From NCBI RefSeq assembly GCF_030622045.1, contig NZ_CP130886.1, forward strand, positions 4,229,557-4,293,556: a DNA stretch of 64,000 nt, given 5' to 3'. A model generated the notes under the pieces. The model saw only the letters and a program-made list of their open reading frames with translations, made no database searches and was not told the origin of the DNA. The position numbers and the translations under genes are program-made. Shown in pieces: positions 16,041 to 29,877 of this stretch (the first letter of the stretch is position 1; each line of letters starts with the position of its first letter). Origin of the DNA: Planctellipticum variicoloris (GTDB taxonomy: Bacteria; Planctomycetota; Planctomycetia; Planctomycetales; Planctomycetaceae).

Positions 16041-16637
16041 ATGTTTACCGGTCTTGTCGAAGGTCTCGGAACGATTACCGCGGTTGTCACTGAGCCTGCC
16101 GGAATCCGACTGATCGTTGAACCGCCGTTGGAGATGACTGCCGGCGAATCGTGTGCGCTGGGTGACAGCGTGGCGATCAACGGCTGCTGTCTGACCGTCG
16201 TCGGCCTGGAAGACGGACGCTGGGCGTTTCAGGCGGGGACCGAGACTCTCTCGAAGACTAGCCTCCGGCGACTGCAGGCTGGCGATCGGGTCAACCTGGA
16301 ACGCTCGCTGCCGGTCAATGGACGACTCGGCGGGCACTTCGTGCAGGGGCACGTCGACGGCATCGGCACGGTCGATGCCGTCGAGCGAGAAGGAGACTGG
16401 ATCTCGATGTGGTTCCGCGTGCCGCAGACGCTCACGGCGCTGATGGTGCCGAAGGGCTCGATCGCCGTCGACGGCGTCAGCCTGACACTGGTTCACGTCG
16501 AGGCAGACCGGTTCAGCATCGCGCTCATCCCCCACACGCTGGAGGTCACGACGCTCGGCCGACGGAAGGTCGGCGATCCGGTCAACATCGAGACCGATAT
16601 CCTGGGCAAGTACGTCCAGAAGCTGCTGGGGCGGTGA
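16041..16637 (+). CDS. ribE: Riboflavin synthase, alpha subunit (198 aa)
   Basis: The enzyme converts two 6,7-dimethyl-8-ribityllumazine molecules to riboflavin plus the pyrimidinedione. The N-terminus MFTGLVEGLGTI is invariant in the family. The two lumazine-binding barrels are visible as tandem halves (GDSVAINGCCLTVVGLEDG and KGSIAVDGVSLTLVHVEAD), each followed by the expected hinge; GGHFVQGHVDG joins them. The length is normal. The ATG at 16041 gives the canonical start; the open frame to 15948 is not coding. No FMN riboswitch or other rib genes are adjacent. A repeat element precedes it. Confidence 0.96.
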   Translation: MFTGLVEGLGTITAVVTEPAGIRLIVEPPLEMTAGESCALGDSVAINGCCLTVVGLEDGRWAFQAGTETLSKTSLRRLQAGDRVNLERSLPVNGRLGGHFVQGHVDGIGTVDAVEREGDWISMWFRVPQTLTALMVPKGSIAVDGVSLTLVHVEADRFSIALIPHTLEVTTLGRRKVGDPVNIETDILGKYVQKLLGR

Positions 16638-16686
16638 AGAGAAGAAATGTCGATAGAAGTCGAGAGTTTAGAGACGAGAGTCGAGA

Positions 16687-16790
16687 GCCAGAGAAGACGA
16701 CGAAACAGCCGTCTTCTCTGGCAATCTGCGACCCGCGAACAGCCTTCTTCTCCAGCTATTCCCTACTCGCCATTCTCTATTCGCATTCTC
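16687..16790. repeat. Intergenic repeat: 13-bp hairpin plus heptad array
   Basis: GCCAGAGAAGACG (16687-16699) pairs perfectly with CGTCTTCTCTGGC (16710-16722) around a 10-base loop. A run of 7-mers follows: CTATTCC, CTACTCG, CCATTCT, CTATTCG (16756-16783). Both parts recur at 18325-18421. The hairpin could end ribE transcription and the convergent dehydrogenase transcript, but no T-run follows it. Confidence 0.75.
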
Positions 16791-18129
16791 ATCCCAATCC
16801 CGGCACTTCCCAGCCTTTGCGGTACGGGCGTTTCAGGAAGGCGTTGGCGGCTGGCAGATTCGTGAACTTCAGGCCGGGCGCATCCCATTCGAGCGTCGTC
16901 TTCGGGAAGCGGGTGGCGACGCAACCGAGCAGAACCGATTCCGTCAGCGGACCGGCGTAGTCGAACGTCGTTGACGTTTTGGTTTCGCCGCGAACGGCGT
17001 CAATGAACTGATGCCAGTGGTTTTCCCCGTCGATTTTCGGCACGTCGTAGCCGGCGAAGTCCCTTTCGGGGAGCAGAATCGGCATGGCGATGTGGGGCAG
17101 GATCATGGCCCCCTTCTCCCCCAGAAACAGCGAGCCCTGATCGGGCAGCGCGCGATCGCCGACGGCCGACTTAACAACATCTTGCGGCGGGCGCTGGTCG
17201 CCGTCGTACCAGGTGATGTCGACTCCCTTTTCGGCGGTGTACGGAGTCTTCGGAAAGGTAAAGCGGACGATCGCGTCGGTCGCCCAGTTGTAATCGTTCG
17301 GGGGCGCCCCTTCGGACCGGACAGTCGTCGGCCCGGTCAGGGCCAGGGCGCCGAAGACCGGATCGAAAATGTGGCAGCCCATGTCGCCGAAGGTTCCGGT
17401 TCCGAAGTCGACCCGCTTCCGCCAGTTGCCGGGGTGGTAGTAGCCGCCGCCGACAAACGGCCTGGTCTCACAAACGCCCAGCCACATGTCCCAGTCGAGC
17501 GTGGCGGGAACCGGATCGCTCCGGGTGGGCTTGCCCGTCGGGTCACCCCACTTCTTGCTGCTCCAGGTGTGGACCGTATGAACCTTGCCGATGGCTCCCT
17601 GCTGAATCAGGGCGATCGCGGTCTTGTACTCGCGCGACGAATGGATCTGAATGCCCATCTGCGTCACGAGCTTCTTCTCGCGGGCGTACTCGGTCAGCGC
17701 CCGCGACTCGGCGATGTTGTGCGTCAGCGGCTTCTGGCAGTAGACGTTCAGGCCGAGCTGCATTGATGACATGGCCATCGGGGCGTGCATGTGGTCCGGG
17801 GTCGAGACGTTGACGGTGTCGAGGTTCTTATGCTCCTTGTCGAGCATCTGCCGCCAGTCCTGGTAGACGCGCAGATCGGGGAACTGCTCCTTGAGCTTGG
17901 TGGCACGCGAGGTATCGACTTCCGCGACGCAGATCAGCTTGACCTTGGAATGCTTCGCGATCTCCCCCAGGTCGGCCCCGGCCATGCCCGACGCCCCGAA
18001 GCTCGCGTGACGGATGATGTCGCTCGGCGCAGCGGCCTGAGCGGAGCGGGCCAGCAGCGGCAGTCCGATGCCGGCGGCGAGAGACTGCTGCAGAAAGGAC
18101 CGGCGGGAAGACAGCCAGGGACGGGTCAT
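16789..18129 (-). CDS. Tat-exported Gfo/Idh/MocA-family oxidoreductase (446 aa)
   Basis: The N-terminus SSRRSFLQQSLAAGIGLPLL is a twin-arginine signal. A Rossmann fold follows, with a GASGMAGADLGEIAKH-type nucleotide loop, and the conserved segment DTVNVSTPDHMHAPMAMSSM leads into YCQKPLTHNIAESRALTEYA, which contains the catalytic EKP-like lysine motif (here QKP). The C-terminal half has GDMGCHIFDPVFGALALTGP, typical of secreted planctomycete family members. The family oxidises or modifies sugars and inositols with tightly bound NAD(P). The substrate is unknown; the abundance of such genes in the phylum fits breakdown of complex polysaccharides. It appears to be a single-gene unit. Confidence 0.9.
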   Translation of the reverse strand: MTRPWLSSRRSFLQQSLAAGIGLPLLARSAQAAAPSDIIRHASFGASGMAGADLGEIAKHSKVKLICVAEVDTSRATKLKEQFPDLRVYQDWRQMLDKEHKNLDTVNVSTPDHMHAPMAMSSMQLGLNVYCQKPLTHNIAESRALTEYAREKKLVTQMGIQIHSSREYKTAIALIQQGAIGKVHTVHTWSSKKWGDPTGKPTRSDPVPATLDWDMWLGVCETRPFVGGGYYHPGNWRKRVDFGTGTFGDMGCHIFDPVFGALALTGPTTVRSEGAPPNDYNWATDAIVRFTFPKTPYTAEKGVDITWYDGDQRPPQDVVKSAVGDRALPDQGSLFLGEKGAMILPHIAMPILLPERDFAGYDVPKIDGENHWHQFIDAVRGETKTSTTFDYAGPLTESVLLGCVATRFPKTTLEWDAPGLKFTNLPAANAFLKRPYRKGWEVPGLG

Positions 18130-18231
18130 CAGTACGCGCTCCGGGTTCGAAGGGACGAATCAGTCATCCCGAATATGATAGCCGAGTGACTGGGGAAAGC
18201 TCAAAGGGACGGAGGACTTTGAGGACGGAGA

Positions 18232-18457
18232 GAAGATTTCACGCAACGGCGCGGAACAGAACGCGACGACGCAAAAAATGTCGAATGTCGAAGGCGGAAT
18301 GTCGAAAGAAGCCGAGAGTCTGGAGCCAGAGAAGACTGCGAGCCAGCCCTCTTCTCTGGCAATCAGCGATCGGCCTTCCTGTCTGGCTACTCGCTACTCG
18401 CTACTCGCTATTCCCTATTCGCTGGAAATACCGATTGCGTCATTGCGTGAAATCTTC
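18232..18457. repeat. 226-bp MITE-like element with perfect 15-bp terminal inverted repeats
   Basis: GAAGATTTCACGCAA (18232-18246) and its exact reverse complement (18443-18457) flank an interior holding a GCCAGAGAAG/CTTCTCTGGC hairpin (18325-18334, 18351-18360) and five heptads (CTACTCG three times, CTATTCC, CTATTCG; 18387-18421). There is no open frame of note inside. It fills nearly all of the gap 18130-18464 between two minus-strand genes. A shorter relative with the same termini is at 33652-33806. Confidence 0.85.
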
Positions 18458-18464
18458 GTCCCGG

Positions 18465-19337
18465 TTAACGCGGCAGTTCGTTCCAGGCGCGGGCCACATA
18501 CCGGGGGAGGTCGGAGGCGATCAGGCCGCAGCAGGAGAGGTGTTCGGCCGCCATGTCTCCTGCACGGCCGTGGAGCCACGCGCCGAGCTGGGCCGCCTCG
18601 AACGGCGAGATTCCCTGAGCCAGGAGAGCCGCGATGACACCTGTCAGCACGTCGCCGCAGCCTCCAGTCGCCATGCCGGGATTGCCCGTGTCGTTGATGG
18701 CCAGCCGGCGGCCGTCGGTCACGACAGTGCTGGCGCCTTTGAGCAACAGGATTGTTCCGGAACGCCGCGCAAACTCCAGCGCCACGGTTTCGCGACTGGA
18801 CTGGATCTCCTCCAAGGAGAGTCCCGACAGACGGGCGAACTCGCCCGGATGCGGCGTCAGGATCCGCGCCGCCGTAGGAAATGAATCGAGTGCTGAAGTC
18901 CCGGCAAGCGCATTCAACCCGTCGGCATCGACGACCAGCGAACAGGCGGCCGTTGTATACAGATGCCTGACGACATGCTGGACTCCGGGAGACTGGCCAA
19001 GACCGGGACCGATGGCGACGGCGGACATGCCGCTCAGTCTGGGCTGCAACGACTGGAATGCGGAGGCAGCGAGCTGGCCGTCTCCATCCTCAGGCAGGTC
19101 GCAGGTCAGGTAGCTGGGTTCATAGCCGGCAACAATGGACTGGATGCCGACAGGCACGGCCACGTAGACCAGCCCTGCCCCGCCGCGGAGTGCGCCGAGG
19201 CCGGCGAGGCAGGCGGCGCCGCTCATCCCGCGGCTGCCGGCGATGATCAGCGTGCGGCCGAAGGTTCCTTTGTGGGAGTCGACCGGCCGAGGCGGGACGG
19301 CGGGGAGACGAGTGACAAGTTCCGGAGCTGCGGACAT
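18465..19337 (-). CDS. nnrD: ADP/ATP-dependent NAD(P)H-hydrate dehydratase (290 aa)
   Basis: The enzyme repairs damaged NADH and NADPH by dehydrating the S-hydrates formed spontaneously. The ribokinase-like CARKD domain spans the whole protein: HKGTFGRTLIIAGSRGMSGA, AVAIGPGLGQS, DADGLNAL, LTPHPGEFARL and the phosphate-binding NPGMATGGCGDVLTG. The epimerase half (NnrE) found fused in many bacteria is absent. The ATG at 19337 has AGGAG 7 bases before it, and the gene starts 26 bases after larB, so it is probably the last gene of the operon beginning with the histidine kinase. Confidence 0.93.
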   Translation of the reverse strand: MSAAPELVTRLPAVPPRPVDSHKGTFGRTLIIAGSRGMSGAACLAGLGALRGGAGLVYVAVPVGIQSIVAGYEPSYLTCDLPEDGDGQLAASAFQSLQPRLSGMSAVAIGPGLGQSPGVQHVVRHLYTTAACSLVVDADGLNALAGTSALDSFPTAARILTPHPGEFARLSGLSLEEIQSSRETVALEFARRSGTILLLKGASTVVTDGRRLAINDTGNPGMATGGCGDVLTGVIAALLAQGISPFEAAQLGAWLHGRAGDMAAEHLSCCGLIASDLPRYVARAWNELPR

Positions 19338-19363
19338 GGCGAGGCTCCTGTCGAGGTCCTGAT

Positions 19364-20140
19364 TCAGGTTGCGGCGCGGGCGGCGGCAGCCTGGCGGGCA
19401 ATGAGTCCCGCCAGATAGCCCCCTTTGAACCCGGCATCAATATTGACCACACTGACGTTCGCAGCACAACTGTTGAGCATGCTGAGCAGGGCCGAGAAGC
19501 CGCCGAAACTGGCCCCGTAGCCGACGCTGGTCGGCACCCCGATCACGGGGACTGCGACCCAGCCGGCGACGACCGACGGCAATGCCCCTTCCATACCGGC
19601 CACGACGACGATAGCGTCGGCGGTCTGCAATCGCTGCCGCTGTTGAAACAATCGATGCGGACCGGCGACGCCGACGTCCGTCAGCAGCTCGACTTCGCAG
19701 CCCAGCCAGCGAGCGGTTTCGCAGGCTTCTTCGGCAACGGGGCGGTCGGTGGTTCCGGCGGTGACGACCAGCACGCGCCCACGGGTCGTTGCCTCTCCAA
19801 GGCGCCCGAGGGAAATTGTGCGGGCGGTGGAATTGTGGGACGCGGAGGGAAACAGCCCGGCGAGGGCTTCAGCCTGTTCCGCGGAGACTCGCGTCGCCAG
19901 CGACGGCTGCCCCGCCTGCTGCTGAGCCTCGAAGACGGCGGCGATCGCTTCGATGGACTTTCCCGGGGCATAGACGACCTCCGGTGCACCGCAGCGGCCG
20001 GCGCGATCGAGGTCGATGGAGACGTCGTCGAACCGGGGAGCGACGGTCGCCAGGAGACGCAGTTGCTCCAGCAGTCCGGCGTCCGGCACCTGGCCGGCAT
20101 GCCAGCTTTCCAGCAGCGCCGTCAGTTCGCGAATTTCCAC
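19364..20140 (-). CDS. larB: Nickel-pincer-nucleotide biosynthesis protein LarB (258 aa)
   Basis: LarB carboxylates the pyridinium ring of nicotinic acid adenine dinucleotide and hydrolyses the product, the first step of making the Ni-pincer cofactor of lactate racemase. The C-terminal half shows the PurE-like fold: VVTAGTTDRPVAEEA, TDVGVAGPHRLFQ, VVVAGMEGALPSVVAGWVAVP, VIGVPTSVGYGASFGG and AALLSMLNSC-type glycine-rich loops. The start is GTG at 20140 with AGGAG 7 bases upstream. No larC, larE or larA is in the window, so either the rest of the pathway is elsewhere or the product is used differently. It begins 13 bases after the PhyH gene. Confidence 0.9.
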   Translation of the reverse strand: MEIRELTALLESWHAGQVPDAGLLEQLRLLATVAPRFDDVSIDLDRAGRCGAPEVVYAPGKSIEAIAAVFEAQQQAGQPSLATRVSAEQAEALAGLFPSASHNSTARTISLGRLGEATTRGRVLVVTAGTTDRPVAEEACETARWLGCEVELLTDVGVAGPHRLFQQRQRLQTADAIVVVAGMEGALPSVVAGWVAVPVIGVPTSVGYGASFGGFSALLSMLNSCAANVSVVNIDAGFKGGYLAGLIARQAAAARAAT

Positions 20141-20153
20141 GGTGCAGCTCCTT

Positions 20154-20948
20154 TCAGCCCGGCGTCAGGAGCAGTTCGGGATAGTCCGCCGACCGCGTGC
20201 CGGGTTTCGGCGGATTGTCCAGCGGGCGAAACGTGAAGACCGCCGAGTACTTCGTCTCACGGGAGAAGTTGCGGGTCGCGGCGTGGAACGTCAGACAGTG
20301 AAAGAACAGCACGTCGCCGGGCTGGAGCGTGACGAACTGCTTCGTCGCGATCAGCGGCTGATTGACAGGCAGGTCCGGCCGGAGGAATGTCCGCTCGTCA
20401 AACTGATCGGGCTGGTAGGTGAGGCGGTGCGTTCCGGGGATGACCTGCAGGCAGCCGTTGTCCTGCGTTTCCGGACCGAGCGCGACCCAGGCGTTGACCA
20501 GCTCCGGCCGCTGAAAGGCCCAGTAGCGGATGTCCTGATGCCAGCCGGTTTCGCTGCTGAAGTCCGGATGCTTGGTCATGATGCAGTTGTGATGAGCCAG
20601 CGGACTGACGACTTTCGGACCGAGCAACTGCTGCAGCCGCCCGAGAATCACAGGCTGCATGACCCATTCGAGAAAGACGTAGTCTCGCGTGAAGGCCTGC
20701 TTGAGCCGACGGACCGTCCGGCCGCCGCGGGCGTCGAGCGATTCCGGGGAGCCGGGATACTTGACGTCGGCCTCGTATTCGATCGGACCGATCTGCCGGC
20801 TCAGACCGTCGTCGGTGACCGCCCGCATCCTGCCGACAAACTCCGGGGTGGTCAGACCGCGGGCGACAACGTAGCCGTCGCGGGAAAAGTTCTCGAGATC
20901 CGTCGCAGAAAACAGGCCATCCGGGGCAGTGGTCACAATGAACTTCAT
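20154..20948 (-). CDS. Phytanoyl-CoA dioxygenase family protein (264 aa)
   Basis: This is an Fe(II)/2-oxoglutarate-dependent oxygenase fold. The metal-binding His and Asp are in SETGWHQDIRYWAF, the distal His in FFHCLTFHAATRNFS, and a conserved NGCLQVIPGTHRL precedes the third strand. The family hydroxylates varied small molecules and fatty-acyl-CoAs; the true substrate cannot be inferred. The ATG at 20948 lacks a strong ribosome-binding site. Close spacing to the response regulator upstream (51 bases) and larB downstream (13 bases) suggests shared transcription. Confidence 0.88.
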   Translation of the reverse strand: MKFIVTTAPDGLFSATDLENFSRDGYVVARGLTTPEFVGRMRAVTDDGLSRQIGPIEYEADVKYPGSPESLDARGGRTVRRLKQAFTRDYVFLEWVMQPVILGRLQQLLGPKVVSPLAHHNCIMTKHPDFSSETGWHQDIRYWAFQRPELVNAWVALGPETQDNGCLQVIPGTHRLTYQPDQFDERTFLRPDLPVNQPLIATKQFVTLQPGDVLFFHCLTFHAATRNFSRETKYSAVFTFRPLDNPPKPGTRSADYPELLLTPG

Positions 20949-20999
20949 CCACAGCAGGAAAAGACATGAGGCCGGTCGACGACGAGCGCCAGGCGGGCC

Positions 21000-22418
<1,419 letters not shown>

Positions 22419-22497
22419 GGCGATGGAAGACTGCTGGAGTTACCGTTCGGGCGGCGGGTGCGAATCCGTCCAAGTCTACCCGGCGGGAGGCCGGTTT

Positions 22498-23223
22498 TCA
22501 CGGGAGGAGCGCAGGAAGGGTGATCACAAAACGCGTTCCGCGGCCGACGGCGCTCTCACAATCGATTTCGCCCCGATGACCTTCCACGATCTTTCGGACC
22601 GTTGGCAGCCCGAGTCCGCTGCCCTGAGACCGGGTGGAATAAAACGTCTCGAACATCCGCGCCTGCGTGGCGGCGTCCATCCCGTGACCGTTGTCGATGA
22701 TCTCCAGCACGACCCGACCATCTCGCGCAAACGTCTGCAGTTCCAGCACGCCCCCGTCAGGCATCGCTTGGGCCGAATTGCGCGAGAGATTCTGCAACAC
22801 CTGCCGCCATAGCTGACGATCCAGCAGCACGGCAGGGAGATCGATCCCCAGATGCGGGCTGATTTCAATCCGCTGTTCGGCAGCCAGCGGCTGATAGAAC
22901 TCGATGAAGTCACGGACGACTTCATTCAGGTCCGCCGGTTCAAGATTCAGCCGGCCGACGCGGGCGAACTGCAAAAAGTCCTCCAGGATCCGTTCCAGAT
23001 GGTCGCATTCCTTCCGGACGGTACTCACCTTCTGCAGCAGGCGTCGATCCCGCTGGGTTTCCGCTCCTTGCAGGTCCTCCGCCATCAGGTCCAGGCTGAG
23101 GACGATCGTCGAAAGTGGATTGCGGATCTCATGCGCCAGGCCCCCCGCCAGGGACGCGATCTCGGCGTACCGCTCCTGCAACTTGCGGTGCTCGACTTCG
23201 AGTTCGGCGTGATCGACGGTCAT
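22498..23223 (-). CDS. Soluble sensor histidine kinase, NtrB-like (241 aa)
   Basis: A minimal kinase without transmembrane or PAS segments. A short coiled coil (residues 6-25) leads to the H-box LAGGLAHEIRNPLS (phosphoacceptor His31), followed by the ATP-binding domain with N-box LQNLSRNSAQAM, G1 DNGHGMD, F-box FETFYSTR and G2 GSGLGLPTV. Lack of an input domain suggests that its signal comes through protein partners, as for some NtrB-like kinases. It heads the likely operon kinase-regulator-PhyH-larB-nnrD, and lies 123 bases after the pnp stop. Confidence 0.92.
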   Translation of the reverse strand: MTVDHAELEVEHRKLQERYAEIASLAGGLAHEIRNPLSTIVLSLDLMAEDLQGAETQRDRRLLQKVSTVRKECDHLERILEDFLQFARVGRLNLEPADLNEVVRDFIEFYQPLAAEQRIEISPHLGIDLPAVLLDRQLWRQVLQNLSRNSAQAMPDGGVLELQTFARDGRVVLEIIDNGHGMDAATQARMFETFYSTRSQGSGLGLPTVRKIVEGHRGEIDCESAVGRGTRFVITLPALLP

Positions 23224-23346
23224 GGTCGAATCATCCGCGGAGAATGTGACGGCTTCCAGACTCGGCCCCGCTACGAACGGCGGGGCCGAACCCTTCGGTT
23301 CGACCCCGCCCGTCGCTCATTCATTCCCGGTCGATACTGGCGCCGC

Positions 23347-25485
<2,139 letters not shown>

Positions 25486-25567
25486 GGGAAGACCTTGCAG
25501 ATTAGAGAGATGTGCATTCGAAGAGTTTTGGGCGGAGGCAGCCGCAGGGGGCAACCGTCAAACGCCG

Positions 25568-25589
25568 GCCGGCTCCAGAGTGAGCCGGC
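25568..25589 (-). terminator. Hairpin in the rpsO-pnp intergenic region
   Basis: GCCGGCTC (25568-25575) and GAGCCGGC (25582-25589) form a perfect 8-bp stem within the 200-base gap between rpsO and pnp. In E. coli this gap holds an attenuating terminator and an RNase III site. Here only a short TTT follows on the coding strand, so processing or partial termination are both possible. Confidence 0.4.
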
Positions 25590-25685
25590 AAAACAGCGCG
25601 CAACCCCGCACGGCGTACAGCAGGACGCCACGCAAGACTTCGCGCGGACGAGCCGGGGAGAAGCGCCGCGTGGCGCGCTGCGGAA

Positions 25686-25955
25686 CTACTTACGCAGCTT
25701 GAGCTTTTCGATCAGCTCGTAGTACTTGGCCGTATGATGCTCTTTCATGTAGTCGAGCAGGCGGCGGCGCCTGGCGACCAGCATCAGCAGACCGCGACGG
25801 CTGGCGTGATCCTTCATGTGGCCCTTCAGGTGTTCGGTCAGCGCGTTAATCCGCGCGGTGGTGACCGCAATCTGCACGTCAGGCGAACCGGTGTCGGCTT
25901 CGCTGCGACGGTACTCCTGAATGACTTCCGTCTTACGTTCTTTCGTGATCGACAT
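25686..25955 (-). CDS. rpsO: 30S ribosomal protein S15 (89 aa)
   Basis: S15 binds the 16S rRNA central domain early in 30S assembly. The sequence [60 protein letters not shown] and [10 protein letters not shown] is diagnostic, and the 89-residue length is exact for the family. The ATG at 25955 is the conserved start; the frame continues upstream to 26006 without homology. It is followed by pnp. Confidence 0.97.
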   Translation of the reverse strand: MSITKERKTEVIQEYRRSEADTGSPDVQIAVTTARINALTEHLKGHMKDHASRRGLLMLVARRRRLLDYMKEHHTAKYYELIEKLKLRK

Positions 25956-26188
25956 TTCACAAACCCTGTTTTCGCGGGAACTGCTGCAAGGAAAAGAGAT
26001 CGCCACGACTGTGCCGGGTCAATCCCATCCCGGCTGAGGGTGCAATGGCAGCCCCGCTGTTCACAAACTCACGTTTCAACTCTTTTTCCTGAGGACGCAG
26101 TGTATCAGGAGCGCACGAGGATTCAATGGAACGGCGGAACGGAAAGACGTGAACGCCCGAAACCATTCCGTGAACATTCAAGACAATT

Positions 26189-27778
26189 TCAGTGCCGGAA
26201 GTGGCGGCGGCCCGTGAAGATCATCGCCATGCCGTATTCGTTGCAGGCCTCGATCACCTCATCGTCCTTCTTCGAGCCGCCAGGTTCGATCACCGCGGTC
26301 ACCCCCGCTTCATGAAGCTCGTCAATCCCGTCGCGGAACGGGAAGAAAGCGTCCGAGGCGCAAACCGCCCCCTTGCCCCGGTCCCCCGCCTTATGACAGG
26401 CGATGTACGACGAGTCCAGACGACTCATCTGACCCGCTCCGACTCCGACGACCTGCCCCTGTTTCGCCAGCAGGATCGCATTCGACTTGACGTGTTTGCA
26501 CACCAGCCACGCGAAGTGCAGGTCGGCAAACTCTTCCGGCGTGGGATGCCGAGCCGTGACGACCCGCCATTCGTCCTGCGGATCCGTCGCTTCGTCCCGG
26601 TCCTGAATCAGCAATCCCCCCGTCACCCGTCGCATGTCCTGGGTAATCGGTCGCGGATCGAGCATCCCCGCACACTGCAGCAGCCGCACGTTCGCCCGCC
26701 ACTTGGGACGCGTGGTCAGCATTTCAAACGCCGCCGGCTCATAAGACGGCGCAATCACGGCTTCAATAAATCGCCCCGCCGCACAGAGTTGCTCGGCCGT
26801 GGCCAGATCCACCGGCCGGTTGAAGCCGAGGATCGATCCGAAGGCGCTGATCGGATCGCCCGCGTCGGCATTCTCGTAGGCTTCCGACAGATGCGCCGCC
26901 ACCGCGCAACCGCAGGGGTTGTTGTGCTTGATGACGACTGCCGCCGGCTGCTGGAACTCGCGAACGATCTGCATCGCCGCGTCGAGATCCAGGAGATTAT
27001 TGTACGAAAGCTCTTTTCCATGCAGCACTTGCGCCGCGGCGAGGCTCGCCGGGGCCGGATGCTGCTCGACATAGAAGGCCGCCCGCTGATGTGGGTTTTC
27101 GCCATAGCGGAGCGAGCTCCGGCGTTCGAAATGCAGGCTGAGCTGCGACGGAAAGTCGGGGTCCTGCCCAGTGCCGTCGCCGCGGACCAGTGTCGACATG
27201 TAATCGGCGATCGCCCGGTCGTAGCGCGCCGTCATTTCGAACGCGGCCGCAGCCAGTTCCCGGCGAAGTTCGACCGGCAGCGGCCCCTGCTTCAGAGCTG
27301 CCAGAACCTGGTCGTACTGGTCCGCGCGAGTCACAACCCCCACGTAAACATGGTTTTTCGCCGCCGAACGGAGCATGCTCGGCCCGCCGATGTCGATCTG
27401 CTCAATCGCTTCCGCGGGCGTACAGCCAGGCTTGGAAATCGTCTCGACGAACGGATAGAGATTCACCACCACCAGCTCAAACGGCTGAATGCCATGAGCC
27501 TGCATCGATTCGGCATCGCTCGCCAGATCGGGCCGGCCGAGCAGGCCGCCGTGGACGCGGGGATGCAGGGTTTTCACCCGGCCGTCCATCATCTCTGGGA
27601 AGCCGGTGTATTCGGAGATATCGGTGACAGAGAGCCCCATCTGAGCCAGCAGGCTGCGGGTGCCGCCGGTCGAGATAATCTCGAAGCCGAGTTCGACGAG
27701 CCCCTGGACGAAGGGGACGAGGCCGGACTTGTCGCTGCAACTGATGAGTGCCCGTCGGGGGGCCGCGCTGACGGTCAT
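26189..27778 (-). CDS. purH: Bifunctional AICAR transformylase / IMP cyclohydrolase (529 aa)
   Basis: PurH carries out the last two steps of IMP synthesis. The N-terminal cyclohydrolase domain (about 1-200) shows RALISCSDKSGLVPFVQ, STGGTRSLL, FPEMMDGRVKTLHPRVHGGL and IDIGGPSMLRSAAKNH. The transformylase domain contains LRYGENPHQRAAFY, GKELSYNNLLDLDAA, VVIKHNNPCGCA and the C-terminal AGVTAVIEPGGSKKDDEVIE. Length is normal. The ATG at 27778 gives the conserved beginning; the longer frame to 27868 enters repeat DNA. It stands alone, preceded by repeats and an insertion sequence. Confidence 0.97.
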   Translation of the reverse strand: MTVSAAPRRALISCSDKSGLVPFVQGLVELGFEIISTGGTRSLLAQMGLSVTDISEYTGFPEMMDGRVKTLHPRVHGGLLGRPDLASDAESMQAHGIQPFELVVVNLYPFVETISKPGCTPAEAIEQIDIGGPSMLRSAAKNHVYVGVVTRADQYDQVLAALKQGPLPVELRRELAAAAFEMTARYDRAIADYMSTLVRGDGTGQDPDFPSQLSLHFERRSSLRYGENPHQRAAFYVEQHPAPASLAAAQVLHGKELSYNNLLDLDAAMQIVREFQQPAAVVIKHNNPCGCAVAAHLSEAYENADAGDPISAFGSILGFNRPVDLATAEQLCAAGRFIEAVIAPSYEPAAFEMLTTRPKWRANVRLLQCAGMLDPRPITQDMRRVTGGLLIQDRDEATDPQDEWRVVTARHPTPEEFADLHFAWLVCKHVKSNAILLAKQGQVVGVGAGQMSRLDSSYIACHKAGDRGKGAVCASDAFFPFRDGIDELHEAGVTAVIEPGGSKKDDEVIEACNEYGMAMIFTGRRHFRH

Positions 27779-29350
<1,572 letters not shown>

Positions 29351-29466
29351 ATCTCACAAATCCACCTTGACCAACAACACAGCCGCTCCGCGGTAAATCC
29401 TCTTCGTCAACTCTGCGTCTTTGCGTTCTGTTCTGCGTCTCTGCGTGAAATCTTCTCTTCAGAAAA

Positions 29467-29805
29467 TCACCGCCAGAAGCGGAACCAGCGGGCAAACCAG
29501 AGTTGCCACCAGAAGCGGTTGCGGCTGCGTTCTGAGGCGGCATCCAGCGCCTGCCCCGCGAGGAACTTGTCCCCCGCGTCCGCCGTGCCGACGTCGACGC
29601 CGCAGGCGACGCAGAACTTCACCCCCGGCGCGAGGGTCTTCTTGCAGAGCGGGCATTTGACCCCCGCGGCTTTCGCCTTGCCGCCCCCCTCCCCGGCCCG
29701 CTTGGGGTTCCGTTTCGGGGCGTCGCAGCCGGGACAGGGAGCGCTGATTTCGTGATCGTGGATCACGAACCGCGTGCCGCATTCGTCGCACGTCACCTTC
29801 GGCAT
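29467..29805 (-). CDS. Double zinc-ribbon protein with C-terminal hydrophobic tail (112 aa)
   Basis: Two zinc ribbons are visible: VTCDECGTRF with PCPGCDAPKR (residues 5-31) and VKCPLCKKTLAPGVKFCVACG (49-69). The C-terminus (FWWQLWFARWFRFWR) is an unusual Trp/Arg/Phe-rich amphipathic stretch that may bind membrane. AGGAA precedes the ATG at 29805. Such small zinc-ribbon proteins are frequent in planctomycetes and have no defined role. It lies 72 bases downstream of ileS on the same strand. Confidence 0.75.
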   Translation of the reverse strand: MPKVTCDECGTRFVIHDHEISAPCPGCDAPKRNPKRAGEGGGKAKAAGVKCPLCKKTLAPGVKFCVACGVDVGTADAGDKFLAGQALDAASERSRNRFWWQLWFARWFRFWR

Positions 29806-29877
29806 GGCAGGTTCCTGAGGGTTTCTCCGGCGGGTGCGTCGAAACGCACCCGCCGAAAAGGTGGCTCAGGATACCAT

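Noticed and set aside
25956-26188. rpsO promoter or leader regulatory element
   Set aside because: A TTGACC-like hexamer exists on the minus strand, but no convincing -10 at proper spacing could be found, and no S15-binding pseudoknot was recognisable by eye.
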